Part shown: positions 22,269 to 35,240 of the stretch, in pieces
How positions within the stretch are numbered: the first letter of the stretch is position 1
Layout: the number at the start of each line of letters is the position of its first letter
NCBI GenBank assembly: GCA_029204225.1
Contig: CM055106.1
Location: 42,364,368-42,428,367, forward strand
Source: Diphasiastrum complanatum
Taxonomy: Eukaryota > Streptophyta > Lycopodiopsida > Lycopodiales > Lycopodiaceae
DNA: 64,000 bases
Reading direction: 5' to 3'
Made by a program: the position numbers and the translations under genes
The notes under the pieces: generated by a model
Databases searched by the model: none
The model's input: only the letters and a program-made list of their open reading frames with translations
Told to the model about the DNA's origin: nothing

Positions 22269-22691
22269 TTACATCAATAGGTCAACATAACTTGCATCAT
22301 TTTCATTCAAATCTTCAATCAAGAAGGGTGTATACTTCGAAAGATTTGATGTGTGATTTATGGTGCTATGGAATACATTAACAACTTCAAATCATATATT
22401 TTGCAAATGTAAATTGTATATCAATACAATTAGACACATGAAATAGTTGATGCAGTGTGGCACATGAAGATACCTTTTGTGGATATGTCTAGTACATTTT
22501 TTTGGTGCATACGATTTAGCTATATTTCATGACCTAGCTACATCTGGGAAGTTTTGCATGTATGGTGCATTAGATTTGGCCACATCCCATAGCCCTCAAA
22601 ATTACCACACCAATACCTTGTATCACAATCAAAGTGTATATGAAAACTTGATTCTTATGTCTTTAATCTATTTATTGAAAAAGTAAGCTTT

Positions 22692-22940
22692 TGATGGTGT
22701 GCATCAAATCTTAATCACCAAGTATGCTTTTACTCGTTTTAAACCATGGATTTTTGTCACCCTTGGTCACCCGGTATGCTTTTAATCCTATCAAATCTAT
22801 CATAGTTGATGGTGTGCATCGAATCTTGGTCACCCAGTATGCTTTTAATCCTATCAAATCTAACATAGTTGATGGTGTGCATCGAATCTTGGTCACCAAG
22901 TATGCTTTTACTTCTATCAAATCGGTCATCGTTGATGATT
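22692..22940 (+). repeat. 63-bp tandem repeat, ~3.5 copies
   Basis: TATGCTTTTAATCCTATCAA recurs at 22775 and 22838, and a variant occurs at 22901, an exact 63-bp period. A shorter first unit begins near 22723. Between repeats lie ATAGTTGATGGTGTGCATCG and AATCTTGGTCACC. Because 63 is divisible by 3, a 21-residue repeat is open on both strands. Nothing suggests it is translated. Confidence 0.9.
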
Positions 22941-22979
22941 TTCGTCACTCTCATGTCAACAATTCTTGTGAATATTAAT

Positions 22980-24012
22980 TAGGCTACTGAAGGTGAGCTC
23001 ATAAATAAAAACACAACCTTTCTGTAAAATGTACTAGATTTCTTGGCATTAACACAATAGAAAAGAAGAAATGCGGGCTATTATACTACTACAAGGATAA
23101 GATTGGCCGGCCACTAATCAGCGACTGCTCATCTCCCTCAGCCAGCGGACTCAGACAATTATCAAATTCCTCGTGGTCCGTGCGAAAGTAAAATCTCTCT
23201 GGCTTGCGGGTGCCCACCAATTATTCATGTCTCTTCTAGCTTCGAATACTCAAACAAAATGCAATGTAGCTTGTCTGAACGGGTTTAAAGAGTAGCACTT
23301 TAAAGTCACGTGAAAATTTTAGCACATCTTTATCGATTCTTTTACCTTTCTCCGAACCCTAACTTATTTACCACGTTACTTTATCATGAATATCATTGGA
23401 TTCGGCCCAACCAGTTTTGAATAGAAGTTTGCTTTCTCTTTAATTATGAGATACAAGTATTTCGAGCCACTTGGCTTTTTATGTTAGTGCACCTTGTGTT
23501 TTATGTTATGCTCCTTGTGTTTTATTTTATGCTCCTTTTGATGTTAAAAAGCTGAAAATTTTACTCTTTAGTTTTCTTTTGTATTTTGGTTATATACAAC
23601 TTGGCATACTATAAGCAAAATTTTGGAATAACCTTTGAATTGGACTTTTTGTGTTAGTGCACTCCCTTTTCTAACTCTTTTTACTTGGAAAGCTGGAAAT
23701 ATCATTTACTATGTTGTTTGGTATCTTTGCCATAACTTTTTTGGCACAATATGAAGTTTTGAACATGCTCTTTGGAAGTTCTCTATTTCAATAGAAAAAT
23801 GTGTTTTGTGACTATTCAAATTATCACTATTTAAAATGTAATAATGGTAAAGCTAAATGTTGTAGCCACATTTGTGTCCAACTTTGTATGCAATTAGCAT
23901 TCAAGGAGGGTACCTTGTAGCTTGCTTTCCATTTAATGATGTTAAATGTAGCTTTGGTGGGTGAGCCATTTTTGGATCTCATGCTACTTTTTTACATGTA
24001 TGAATTTTTTTC

Positions 24013-24014
<2 letters not shown>
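22980..24014. other. No recognisable gene
   Basis: AT-rich sequence with imperfect local repeats, such as TTTTATGTTATGCTCCTTGTG between about 23,480 and 23,550. No domain-bearing frame was seen. Confidence 0.4.

Positions 24015-24105
<91 letters not shown>
24015..24105 (+). repeat. (AG)n microsatellite
   Basis: About 45 AG units. The long Arg-Glu and Ser-Leu frames across it are artefacts of the repeat. Confidence 0.98.
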
Positions 24106-24108
<3 letters not shown>

Positions 24109-24486
24109 TTGGCAATGATGGAAGTCTACATTTAGGGCTTTTCACCATATCCATCCTAGATTGTTTGGAAGTGGGTGAGAGGTGCTCTTGAGTTGCTCTG
24201 TCCGAGAATCTTGGGGATTCGTCAAAATCAGCCAACATCATCCCACCCCTAATGTGTTTCAGGACCCGCTGCAACTCATATTGGACAATGTCGCTCCGCT
24301 TTGCATCGGTATCTTCGATCATCACTTGGAAAAGTGTAGATCCTCGTTCGCTTACATAAAACCAAGTGCTTATTGTCGCCAGTCTTTATCACAAAAACTG
24401 TTTTTCACGAATTGCCGCAGTTTAACCAGAATGTCTTATTGCTGCAATTAGTTGACATTCTCAAAATTGGAGAGCTCTCAACAGCT

Positions 24487-25644
24487 TCACAACTTGCATG
24501 CTTGAGTACTTTCCATGTGTCTCTTTGTTTTGTCACTTGTATCTGCCATTGACGGTTTCATCTTTGGTTTCTTGGCAGATTCTATCTTCTGGGAGGTCTG
24601 TATCCTCCATTCGCTTTTGGGTGTTTCCGTGGTTCTTCTCTCAGTGGAAGTTCCAGTCTCAAGGAAAACCTTTGATCTACAAGTTGCACAAACTTTGATT
24701 ATCAGTCTCAAGGGGATGGACTCATCAAAAATTGGTGGTAGGAACAGATTTGGATGGACGGTAAGAAAACATGATGAAGGCTTGGTGAAAGGATGAAGGA
24801 ACTGATAGTTCTACAATTGCAGCCTTGGACCCTTGCAATGTCGAGCTTTGACCACCACTTGCTGGATAAGGAGCTCGCTTTATTTTGTAGGTTCACGGAT
24901 GTCTTCATCTTTCATTTTTTGCAGCGCCTTCTTTTGATCCGTTACTTTTGGATCTCTTTGGGTTTCATAAGAGGGGATTCAACTATTATTACTCCAGAGA
25001 GTTTCTTTTGATCAAGATTGATCTGACTCGTCTGTTGCTTAAGTTTTGTCCTTTCCTCCTCAGCTTCTTGGATCTTTCTCTTTATTTCTTCTAGCTGCTT
25101 CGCCTGCTTTTGTAGGTCTTTTTTGGCTGAACAACCAATATAGGTGGTAGTTGGTCTCCACAAGACACTTGCAATGATCTATCAGCTGCTTCGGTAAGAC
25201 TATCAAAAACTAGGAATTTCTCAGAAGAACAGTAAATTGATGATAAGCAAACAGATGGAAGGGAGGGTGGTGGTGACAACGGTAGATGGTGTGGACGATA
25301 GACATGAGAATGGGCGCAGAAGTATGGCAAGAGGTTGGTTGAAGAAGGAGACTGATTCTCCAATGCTTGTGTTTCTCTTTTCTTGAGGATCTTCGTCATA
25401 ACTGGAATACTTCTTTTGATTGAGTCTCTTTGGATTACCCATCTACCTTCTTTAGCCTTGTCTTTTTCATATTTGACTTGTGACCTTGGTTGTCGATCTT
25501 GCTGATATTGTTGTTGGTAGCGTAACTGCTCCAGTGGATCCAAGCAGATCCACTCTCTCCCCCCCCAAAAATATGTTGCTGGTAATTGTTCATGCTCAGG
25601 ATTGGATCAACGTGTGGAACACGTAGTGGAAACTCGTTGAACAT
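24487..25644 (-). pseudogene. Unrecognised broken coding remnant with coiled-coil-like segment
   Basis: Several short minus-strand frames in a row have protein-like composition but no known domain: YQQQYQQDRQPRSQVKYEKDK followed by KAKEGRWVIQRDSIKR (25091-25543), a Lys/Glu/Gln-rich segment LQKQAKQLEEIKRKIQEAEE (24942-25163) typical of a coiled coil, and a Ser/Thr/Lys-rich end (24487-24711). They lie downstream of the gypsy gag on the same strand, so they may be a decayed part of that or another element. The function is unknown. Confidence 0.35.
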
Positions 25645-26064
25645 GCGACTGGACTAAAGATTAAACAAATTTTAACTAAATTTGTTTTGATCTTGCTGTA
25701 GTTGACTCAAAAAATAATATAGCAATGAGATGTAGAAATCAACTCTGATTTGACATGTACTTCTCATATTTCTCAAAAATTCTAAACTGCTATACAAGGT
25801 AATCTGAAGATGGATAGATGAATGAAAATGTGTTCGTGAGGTGCTCTACAGAAGACTCTCGTGTAGTCGCTATTTCTCATGCAAAAATCAATCACACAAA
25901 ATAGGTGAAGAGAGACAAGGAAATAAACAAACATTATAGAGAGTGAGAACTGTATAGCACTTGTGGAACAAAACTTGCATTCATCAACATTGATAATGTA
26001 CCTTGATAGTTGCAATATTTCAGTTGTTTTGTAGAGTAATGTGACTTACTCTGACATGCCCTTG

Positions 26065-27482
26065 TCAAAACAAGGCAGGGTGGATGACACTAAATCTACC
26101 ATCATTGATAGCATATGTTGTAAGATGTAGCTTGAGATGTAGGTATGGTTGAGGTACTATGTCCTGAGGACCTCTCTGAGTAAGAGATTCAGAACCGAAT
26201 CTCTTAGTTGGTTGCTTTGGACAGTCTTTGAAACTGTGTTTTCTAATACAGTTGGGACACTCAGCATGGTACTGGGTCTTGACTGGACAATCAACCATGA
26301 AGTGGCCAGTTTCACCACAGATGAAACATCTGGTGTGCAGTGGCCCTTGTATAACAGCATAGCCATCTTGTATGGCTAGTGGTTTTGGACTTTCTGTTGG
26401 ATAAGTCAAGGAATGTCGAGAATGTGATGGTTGTGCTTCATAATGTTGGACTGTATGTGCTTGGATAGGCGGATATGAAGGACAAGCATCTACAAAATGC
26501 GTAGCTAGACAGTGTGGGCACCATATGGTTTTTTGTCTATAAGGTACATGTGCAGTGTTTGGCTGACCAAGCATACTGCTTTGGATAGACTTCAAGGTAG
26601 TTCAAAACTCATTGGTGAGTTTCTCCATTTGAAGTTGGTGTTGCTTATTAAGCAACTCCAACTGGGATTTCCAAAGCTAATCTCGGGTGTCCTCGGTCGG
26701 CTTCGACTCATGGACAGGAGCACGTGGTGCTCGCCTTTCCCTGGATATGTCAACATCTGATCCTTCGTCTTCTTCTTTGATGGCATCAGACATAGCTAAT
26801 TTGAGGCTCATATATTCATCATCGCGTCTAATCCATCTTGGTAGGCCGACTAAAAACCAGATGATGAGCATCTGTTCGAAGGGCTGTTCTTGTACTTGAC
26901 TTTTGAGGCATTTGAAATGCTCAATATAGTCTCTTTTACCATCTTGATGCTACTCAATTTGACAAAAAGGCTCTTGATCAAGCGAAAGGACTTAAAATGC
27001 TTGATAAAGGATTCTTTCAAAATTGACCAGCCTGTCTTTTCGTCATGATCAAGGTTGAAAAACCAATGACGTGCTTTAGCGATCATGGTCATCGAAAACA
27101 GCTGGACCATAGTATCGGGAGATGTTTCACCATACACATCACATGCATTCTCAAAGATTTGGAAAAATCTTTGAGGGTCCAAACTACCGTCAAACTTTAG
27201 TAGATCTAGCTTGGGTGTACGTCTTTCAAAATGAGCTCCGTGGGTAGCAGGAACTCCATTAGGGCTGGTTCTAACCTATGAGGGCTCAGCACTAGAAAAA
27301 TGGGGTTGTGCACGTGAAGACTCGGCTCTATCAGGTTCTTGTCTCTCGAATGGGTTTGTGGATGGCTCTTGGAGTTCGGCTCTCATTCGGTAGAACCTAT
27401 GACGTCTAATTTGTTCAGCTATAGGGGATCTGACCTCGTATGGATAATCGTCTAGAAATTCAGGGTCTTTGTGTTGGTCCAT
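26065..27482 (-). pseudogene. gag: Gypsy-type gag with three zinc knuckles
   Basis: The start is MDQHKDPEFLDDYPYEVRSP at 27482. After a stop, the retrotransposon gag domain is clear (LDPQRFFQIFENACDVYGE... MIAKARHWFFNLDHDEKTGW). It is followed by an acidic EEDEGSDVD segment (26677-26871) and then, at 26065-26595, three knuckles in a row: CPHCLATHFVDAC (CX2CX3HX4C), CFICGETGHFMVDC (CX2CX4HX4C) and CPNCIRKHSFKDC (CX2CX3HX4C). Stops and frame changes separate the blocks. It is the same family as the gag at 61.7-63.34 kb. No polymerase is visible downstream. Confidence 0.8.
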
Positions 27483-28290
27483 TGAATACTGGTGTGTCTT
27501 TGGTTTTTTTTTCTTTTTAACGGTCCCTACGGTTTACGGTGGATGCGATGTGCGGTTTACGGTGGGCTGCGGGTGATTGTAGTCAGTGGCGTTATGGGTT
27601 CTGTTGCGGTCAGTTACGATCTGGTTTGGTTTCGACGAGAAAATGTGCTTTGATGGTGGTGTGTGTGCGGTGAATGCGATCTGGTGATGTTTGTTGCAGT
27701 TGTAGATTGTGGAATGTGTTTTTCACTGCTCGATGGTGGAGGCAGTCGGTGTGCATTTGGAATGCGATTCAAGGATGAATGTGGCTAGGTTGCGATTGTC
27801 TGCGGTGCAACAACAGATGTGGTTGTGGGCGGGGTAATGCGGTGGTAGCGATTCAAGGGTGGACGTAGTTAGGAGGTGGTCGGCTTAGTCCAGTAAGATA
27901 AGGGGTGTGTGGGGGCTGTTGCTACGATGCAAGGGCGGGGCAATTGGTGTGTGGGTAGTTGCTTGTGGTAGTCTCGTTGGCAGGCAGAGCGTTTGCAAGC
28001 AGGTCATATGCTGGGCAAAGTGTTTGCGTGCAGGTTAGGACTCAATTGCAATCAGAGTCGTGTGCTACAAGGAATGCGGTTTCTACAGTGTCTACGGTTA
28101 TATGTGGTTACGGGGGTTGATTCCGGTTGCAATGGGCAATAGCGGTTGCAGCGGGCGATACTGGTTTGTGGCATTCGGAATCACTATTACATTACATTGA
28201 CGTATATTCGGACTTACACATCCTAAAGCTTGCTATGTGTTGTTGTGAATCAATACTCTGAAATTTGCATATGGATACTCGTGCAATTTA
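27483..28290 (-). other. GT-rich (minus strand CA-rich) leader upstream of gypsy gag
   Basis: For about 700 bp the plus strand is strongly G+T-rich and poor in C, with short repeats such as GCGGTTTACGGTGG. Seen from the gag strand it is a C+A-rich leader directly upstream of the start codon, so it may be the element's 5' untranslated region. No frame is credible. Confidence 0.4.
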
Positions 28291-28369
28291 AGTTAGTAGT
28301 CAATCATTCTTTTGAATGAGCCCATTCTGTTGTTGAGGACAGATTGTCGGATTACATTTGGATTGTGTT

Positions 28370-28790
28370 GAGACATTTGTATGTTTCTCTGCCTTGGTTT
28401 ATTTGATGCAGACATAAGCAGAAAAGCTTCAAGAAGGCTCCAACAAATCAAAAGCCGACCTAAAGTCAAGAACAATCATCAAATTCACAATCGAAGAAGA
28501 AGATGTTTTGTAGGTATTGCAAGCGCAATAACCATGAAATCAAGGATTGGTGAATTCTCCAAGCAAAGAACGTAGCCAAGCAACCTGATCAACAAGCAAA
28601 TACAGTTTCATCATCTCCCCAGGTTGAAGTGGACGAAGGCGCATTCATGGTCAAAGATCAAAGCACATTTTCAAATGATTCATGGTTTCTTGATTCTGGA
28701 GCAACTCAACACATGACCAATCAACGTGAGATTTTCAAGTCTTGCACATCTTACAACATGAAGAAATTTGTTATTATCCTGCGACAAAAG
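28370..28790 (+). pseudogene. gag: Copia H gag zinc knuckle and protease
   Basis: The frame containing MFCRYCKRNNHEIKDW gives a copia knuckle whose last Cys is Trp, followed by a stop. It continues VDEGAFMVKDQSTFS, then SWFLDSGATQHMTNQREIFK, an intact aspartic protease motif, near 28680-28735. The remaining protease is cut short. Upstream gag is not recognisable before about 28370. Confidence 0.78.
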
Positions 28791-30561
28791 GTCTGTTAGA
28801 TGTTGTTCACACAGATATATGTGGACCTATGCAAACTCCTTCATTGCTATATGCAAAATATTTCATTAAGATCAGAAGATGATGATGCTGCAGTTCAACA
28901 ACTACAGTATGATGAAAATGATCAACTTCCTCTATTATCCAGAAGATCTTCAAGAACTAGCAAACCACCTAACTGGTATATCGACGAGTCTGCAGCCTAC
29001 CTTATTCAGGAACTGACGTCTGTCCAAGAGGCACTCAGTCAGCCTGATTCCGATCTCTGGAAAGAAGCTATGGATAAAGAGTATTCATCTCTTATCAAGA
29101 ACCAGACATGGGCAATTGTTGAATTACCTACTAGCAGAAATGTAGTTGATTACCAATGGATTTTCAAAGTCAAGTACAACACATATGGAAGCATCAACAG
29201 AAGAAAGGCATGACTCCAATGTCGATTACATTGAGACCTTCAGTCCAGTAGTCAAACATTCTTCTATTCAACTTTTGCTATCATTTGTCATTGCATCAGA
29301 TTTGGAAATACATCAAATGGATGTATAGACAACATATCTTAATGGAGTTATCGAAGAAGACATTTACATGGTGCAACCCGAAGGTTATAATATCCAAGGT
29401 AAACACAATCATGTGTGTAAACTCCATAAGGCACTTTATGACTTGAAGCAAACTGCTCGAGCATGGTTTCAAAGAATCAATACTTTCCTCATTGATCATG
29501 GCTACACACCTAGCTTTTCAGATTCAAATGTTTACTTCAAAGTAGTGCAGCAGTCTTTTATCATTATCACTTTATACGTGGATGACACATTGCTTTTCAG
29601 CAACGGTACCAATCTGATAAAAGAGGCCAAGACAATGTTATCTTCCAAATTCGACATGACCAATCTGGACGAAGCTTATTTCTGCCTTGGTATACAAATC
29701 CACAAAGACAAAAAAATAGAAGTTGATCCATATTACACAACAAAAGTACATCTACAACATTTTAGTCAGATATATTCTGATTAATTGCAAGAGGGATCTC
29801 TCACCAATGGAACCAGGTCTCAAATTGTCAAAGGACAAGTGTCCCTGAACAATTCATGAGAAGCAGCATATGCGTGAGTATCCTTACCATTCTATTATAG
29901 GATCTCTTATGTATGCCATGATCTATATCAGGCCAGACATAGCTTTTGCAGTCAGCTCTCTCAGTCAGTTTATGACTAATCCTGGTATAACACATTGGAA
30001 GGCCCTTATCAGAGTCATGAGATATCTTCGAGCTACTATGGACTTTTGCATTTGTTATGGAGCAGTCGGCAATGACAAACTCAATTTACTCAGTGGTTAC
30101 ACAGATGCAAGTTGGGCAGGAGATGTAGACACTTGTAAATCTACTTCTAGATTTATATTCTTCCTCAACAATGGTCCAATTTCTTGGAACAGTCGCAAGC
30201 AATCTACAATAGCTCACTGAATCAGAGTATATCGCAGCCTCTCAAGATACAAAAGAAGCAATTTGGTTGAGAAATTTACTCTCAGATATCGGTCTGAATC
30301 AATATGCTCCGACGACATTATTTTGTAATCAAAGTGCCATTGCTTTATCAATCAACCCTAGATTTTATTCTAGGAGTAAGCACATTGAACTGAAGTATCA
30401 TTTTGTCAGAATCAAAGTTCTCAACGAACAGGTCAGATTGTAGTACTGTAGAACGCAAGATATGACAACAAATATTTTTACCAAAGCATTAAGTTTGGAT
30501 ACACACAGAAGATTCTGTGTAGAACTCAGTTTGAAGATCAAGGCATTCAAGGATTTAGATT
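28790..30561 (+). pseudogene. pol: Copia H reverse transcriptase-RNase H (integrase deleted)
   Basis: GLLDVVHTDICGPMQTPSL, the start of the integrase core, is followed almost at once by the linker and RT (RSEDDDAAVQQLQ... EAMDKEYSSLIKNQTW). Nearly all integrase is therefore deleted. RT continues with TYLNGVIEEDIYMVQPEGYN, KALYDLKQTARAWFQR and an intact TLYVDDTLLFSNG (29570-29600). RNase H follows (SIIGSLMYAMIYIRPDIAF... SGYTDASWAGDVDTCKS... NSRKQSTIAH), frameshifts near 30220 and ends before the polypurine tract. Breaks include a TAG in HQMDV-stop-TTYLN. Confidence 0.88.
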
Positions 30562-30570
30562 AAGGGGGAG
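30562..30570 (+). promoter_or_regulatory. Polypurine tract of copia H
   Basis: AAGGGGGAG lies directly before TGTTGGATTAG, the LTR start. Confidence 0.85.
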
Positions 30571-31461
30571 TGTTGGATTAGTCTCCTTCTTACTAATCGA
30601 CTAATCGGTTTTAATTTTCATCCATTCTTTATCCATATCTGCGGATTTTCCAGTGTCTTTACACAGTCTAAAGTTTTACAAGTGTTTTTACACAGTCTGT
30701 AGAATTACACGGAGTTTTACCACAGTGTCGCATTTTTCGCCTGTTAGGAATCTCATTGAAAAAATGTAGTGTCGCCTTTTTTGCATTTTTTGCTTGTTGG
30801 GATTTGCGAGCAAATATGCAGAGTCGCATTTTTTGCTTTTTCAAAAGTGTCTCAAATGTTAAGGAAATGACTCTGGCAAAGTGTGGGGCTACCCTAAATA
30901 AGTTTTAAGGACATTGTCGAGTTTTTCGCAAAAAGCCGACACTGTCACATTTTGCGTCGTCTATGGCTGTTTTAGGTCATTTATGCAGACAGACAATTTA
31001 CGGCCAATTTCCACTACTTATCAGCAATCAATGACAAGGAACCGGATGGATGCCAGCGGATAGCAGCCAACTGGCAATCGCATTTGATGACCTAATTGCT
31101 TAGTATCAATAGTTGTTCATATTCATACATCTCATTACGAAAATGATTGAAGAGATCAAGTTCAGCAAGTATTGTAGTTAACTCTTTATCAAGCTTTCAA
31201 GCTTGAACTCTCTTGAGCATTCTAGCTCAGTCTTTTAGAGTTTTATTTTAAAGTTGCTATTGCTATTGCTTATCAGCATAGCTGCTTATCATCAGACTTA
31301 TTCTCAGTTACTCAGAGACAGCTTAGAGTGTGTGGTTTCTATCCGCTATTGTCTTGCACTCATTAGCATCTGATTTTGTTTTTCTGAATCAATACTATCT
31401 TCTTATTGCATTCAGTATATGTCAGAATGCATGCATCTCTGTATTTCCTTTGTAACTAACA
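30571..31461 (+). mobile_element. 3' LTR of copia H
   Basis: Starts TGTTGGATTAG after the polypurine tract and most plausibly ends TAACTAACA, giving TGTT...AACA ends and about 890 bp. The first half holds repeated GTGTCGCATTTTT and TTTTTTGC words, the reverse complement of the AAAAATGCGACAC core of LTR A. The 5' LTR is not present, so the right end is inferred from the terminal dinucleotides. Confidence 0.65.
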
Positions 31462-31664
31462 GAAATTGTCTGAGAACTCAATACTTCATGTTTGGCTATG
31501 TAATCACTTAGTATCTAGCGATTTCAAAGTTAGTTGCTAAAGATTGAACGTGACTTTTCATCACTACTACTTTGTTCAATTTTTGATAGGCATAGTCATG
31601 CATTGGAAGTAGGAAGTTTTCGCATTACATTATCTATCCTATTTTCTGACAATATATGTATCTA

Positions 31665-31666
<2 letters not shown>

Positions 31667-31717
<51 letters not shown>
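31667..31717. repeat. (TA)n microsatellite
   Basis: About 25 TA units with short TCTA-type variants just before. Confidence 0.95.
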
Positions 31718-31721
<4 letters not shown>

Positions 31722-34530
31722 CCATCACCACCCCTCATTCCTCTCTCTTGATAAACACACTACCCATGAATGAATATAATTCATGAACGATAAGCCTTTA
31801 GTGCATCAGGATGTGATTTCATGGATAAAGACAATTTTATGTTGTAAAATTATACTATGTGTATGAAAATATGGTTGCAAATGGCTTAAGTATTTGGTTC
31901 CACCTGGAAAAATTGGATAAAGAGTTTGCTACATTGTCAAGTAGCAGCCTCATTACATCTACCGCGGTTTTGTTTATTTTGTATGTCTTGACTTTTGTGG
32001 TGACTTGGAGTCTAACTGTCATGCCCACAAGTGATCTCGGATAGTTTATCTTGCTAGAGGTCAACAGGCAACCCACGGTAAGTTAATTATGATTATGAGG
32101 GGTCTGGAGCCCTCATGTGCATATGGTCATAATTAATGGTTGGAGGTATCGATGGACTCTATCTCTTCCTCCATCTCTCTTTGCGAATCCTCAATCACCC
32201 TCCTTGTCTCAAACATAGCAGGTTCATGAGAATCCTTAAATTTTTTGAGGAGAACATAATTTACTTGGAACCTTTATAGAGGTCTTTACTCTCTCATGGA
32301 TCTTGTTATTTTCCCTTGTTGACTTGTAGATGGAATCTCATTTGCACTCTTGTGTACTAATTTCTCGTGCCATTTTGGCACTTTATGTTGTGGTGATATG
32401 CTCCTTGGTGCTTCCATTTCTCACTTGTCACCACCTTAATATGCACTATAATGGTGGTAAGAAGGGGACTTGTTCAGTTACATTCACATTCTATATAGGA
32501 CAATGTGTATTCTACAACATGCAAAAGATGTTTCTATGTTGGCTAAAGGTCATGTTACTACAAGAAAGGTTGCGATCGATTCTCCTTGAGGTGCTTTTGT
32601 TTTTCTTTGTTCTATTGTTTCTTTTACATTGTCTTACCCGCTCTCTCCAATAGTACTGAGTTTTCTTCATGACAAATTCCCCAACAAAAAATGTCTTCGG
32701 TCCTACTATGAGTAACCTCACAATCACCCCACTCCTTTGTCCACACCTTTGCAAACACAACCGTTAATGACCATATGTTTGTCTACACCTTCACTATACA
32801 TGTTACATCATAGCCAAGAGAGGCCCCATCTAAATCATGTCCTACAACTCACACCTCATCCAAGGACTAGTGCCAAGGCATTGAGTTAGAATAAAAGTAA
32901 AATTATTCTGCTATTGTGATTTGGGTCCAATCATGGGACTAGTAGAGCCAATAGTACACATGACTAGGTAGTCAACGAAACATACATCCCATCAGTGGCA
33001 ACCAGGGCCATGCAGGGCTTGCCACAAGAAAAAGAACTTTGAGTATAGCATTTCTAGAGAGAGAGAAAAATACATTGTGTGCATAAGCTCTTTGGCTTTT
33101 TAAAATTCACTATTGGTGCATGAGTTGATGTCTTCGATGGAAATCTGTGATCTCGTTTGCTAGAACTTTGTATTAGAGCTTGGCAAGTTTAAGTAGAGGA
33201 TTGAGAGATCGTGAGATTAATATCAAGAGATTGATGTTTTCAACCGATGAGGAGAATTTTGAAAACTGATTTTTTTGAGAATTTGTAGGTTATGTTCAAA
33301 AGAACAATGTTCTAATTGTGCAGAGCCTGTACCTGAAGAGGAGGACGAGGTCGAAAGATTTTTGAGAGCAGCAGTGAGGGTAGCCCAAGGCAATTTGTAG
33401 GGTTTGTTTTGGTGCAAAGAGGAGCAAACTTTCTCTAATTTCCTGGAGTTTTGGACCTCTTCCTCAAACATTCAGACTATTTGTAGTCAATATTACATCA
33501 ATTGAAATGCTGTCAACTCCATCACATTTCTAGTAGTAGGGCGACCTTAGGAAGGTGAGAAGATGCAACGAAAATCTTAGAGAAAGGTGAAAAAATCTCC
33601 AAGAACTTTGATTTTGAGCCAACCAGGGTTTCAAAACATAAATCCCAAGATATTTCATTGTAGGAGGATTTTTTGGGTACTGTAAAATCATATAAAAGGG
33701 TGTTGGAGCTGGGAAAAGGTACTATAAGGAGGCCATACCTAGCCGTGAAGCGGTGTGTCAAATATTGACTCTCTCTTCTCTCTCACCAAAAACTAGAAAT
33801 TCAACAAAGTGCAAGGAGGATGGGAGTCATGCATGTGAAAAAGGGTGATTGCATATTGTTTTGAGGACACTAGTACATGAAGGGTGACACTTCATAATGT
33901 AGATCCCTCCTAGATCGTTGGATCATATCCTACTATGATAAATGATTGAGCCGAAGCCTCCAAGGCTCTTGCATTAACACTAACTATTGGATTCATATTG
34001 AAACGAACTTGAAGTGCCTAGAAAGTCCATAACTAAAAATATTTGTTACAAATTTTTAGTTGGAAATGCTAAAAGACCCGACATTCTGATTGTGCTTTCT
34101 TCATAAAAACAAAATACTTTAGCATAATGTTTTAATTCAAAAAGTTTAGAATTTTAGTATTGGGACGAAAGGATTCCAATTTAGACCAAAGGCTGTGACC
34201 TCCAAACGAAGGGCACTCATACTATACCTACAAGTACATTATCCAAAATCAGTAATAACTACGAAGAAAGTGTTTAATAAATCTTTGAAAAAATTTTACC
34301 CTTTTTACAAAGCATGTAGTCTAGAACAAGTAGCAAAGAGCATTTCAAGAAATTTGATGGTTTTGATTGGCAAATTTTCTATTCAAGCAACAAAGGCGCC
34401 TAGTAAGGTATTTGACAAGTCAAAATTGAAAAGCTTGGATGTCGCCATTGTGCTAAAAAAATGCCTCCTTTAACTTACGGTTGCAGTTTTAGCCATTTTT
34501 AGGGCAAACATGGGCGAATCATTTTTGAGC
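31718..34530. other. No recognisable gene
   Basis: Mixed AT-rich sequence. The small open frames (for example 32330-32653, 33223-33471 and 34195-34473) show no known domain and no supporting structure. Confidence 0.4.
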
Positions 34531-34539
34531 GAATGAAGC

Positions 34540-35240
34540 AAGTTGGAGGACATATCCAACTACTATATATGAAAATTCAACATGAAATTATCCTAATAGA
34601 GAAAGAGATGTGGGATATTGTCACAAGGCATTCGACAAAAGGGATAGTTGGGGTCACGCAAATCAATTTTGCAATGATGACAAGGCAAGCATCTTAGGGA
34701 GCATTTTGAAATATCAAATCCATTTTGGATTATGTTTTTTAAGTCAAACTTGCTTAATATCATTTGAATGGAGCAAGGAGAGCACATTCAAGCTTATTTG
34801 ACTTGAATCCAGATGCTGAGAGATGAACTGCATTCCATTTGGTGAGCGGATTCAAGATGTTATGCTTTGTGTACTAGAATCACAAAATCCTATCAAATGT
34901 TAGTGAGTAGGATAGAATCAACGGACAAAATGCCTACCTTTGATGAGCTTACAACAATCTTGATGCAGGAGGAGCAATGACGAGAAGTGGTCAAAGCTTG
35001 ACTTCACAATGTCGATGATCAAGCTTTGGTGATGTGCCAAAAGCAAGGCAAGGCAAGGGTAAGAAAAAGCAGAAGGAACAGAATCCCAACTATCAAGATG
35101 ATGAGGCTTCCCCTAGCAATGGCAAGAAGAAGGAGAAATGCCTCTATTGTGATAAAAAGGGTCAATAGAAGAGCGAATGCCAAAAGTACGGAATCTTGCA
35201 AGGTGAATCCTATGATCAAGGGGGCATGATGTCTACAAAT
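34540..35240 (+). pseudogene. gag: Copia gag remnant
   Basis: Traces of a copia gag occur in shifting frames: EKEMWDIVT near 34,600, IESTDKMPTFDELTTILMQEE near 34,915-34,975, and KKKEKCLYCDKKGQ-stop-KSEC near 35,130-35,180. The last is a zinc knuckle whose His is Gln and which is followed by a stop. No protease or polymerase follows. It is a family different from A, C and H by its knuckle sequence. Confidence 0.65.

Noticed and set aside
22692-22940. CRISPR-like array
   Set aside because: Units are contiguous 63-bp tandem repeats without unique spacers, and the genome is eukaryotic.
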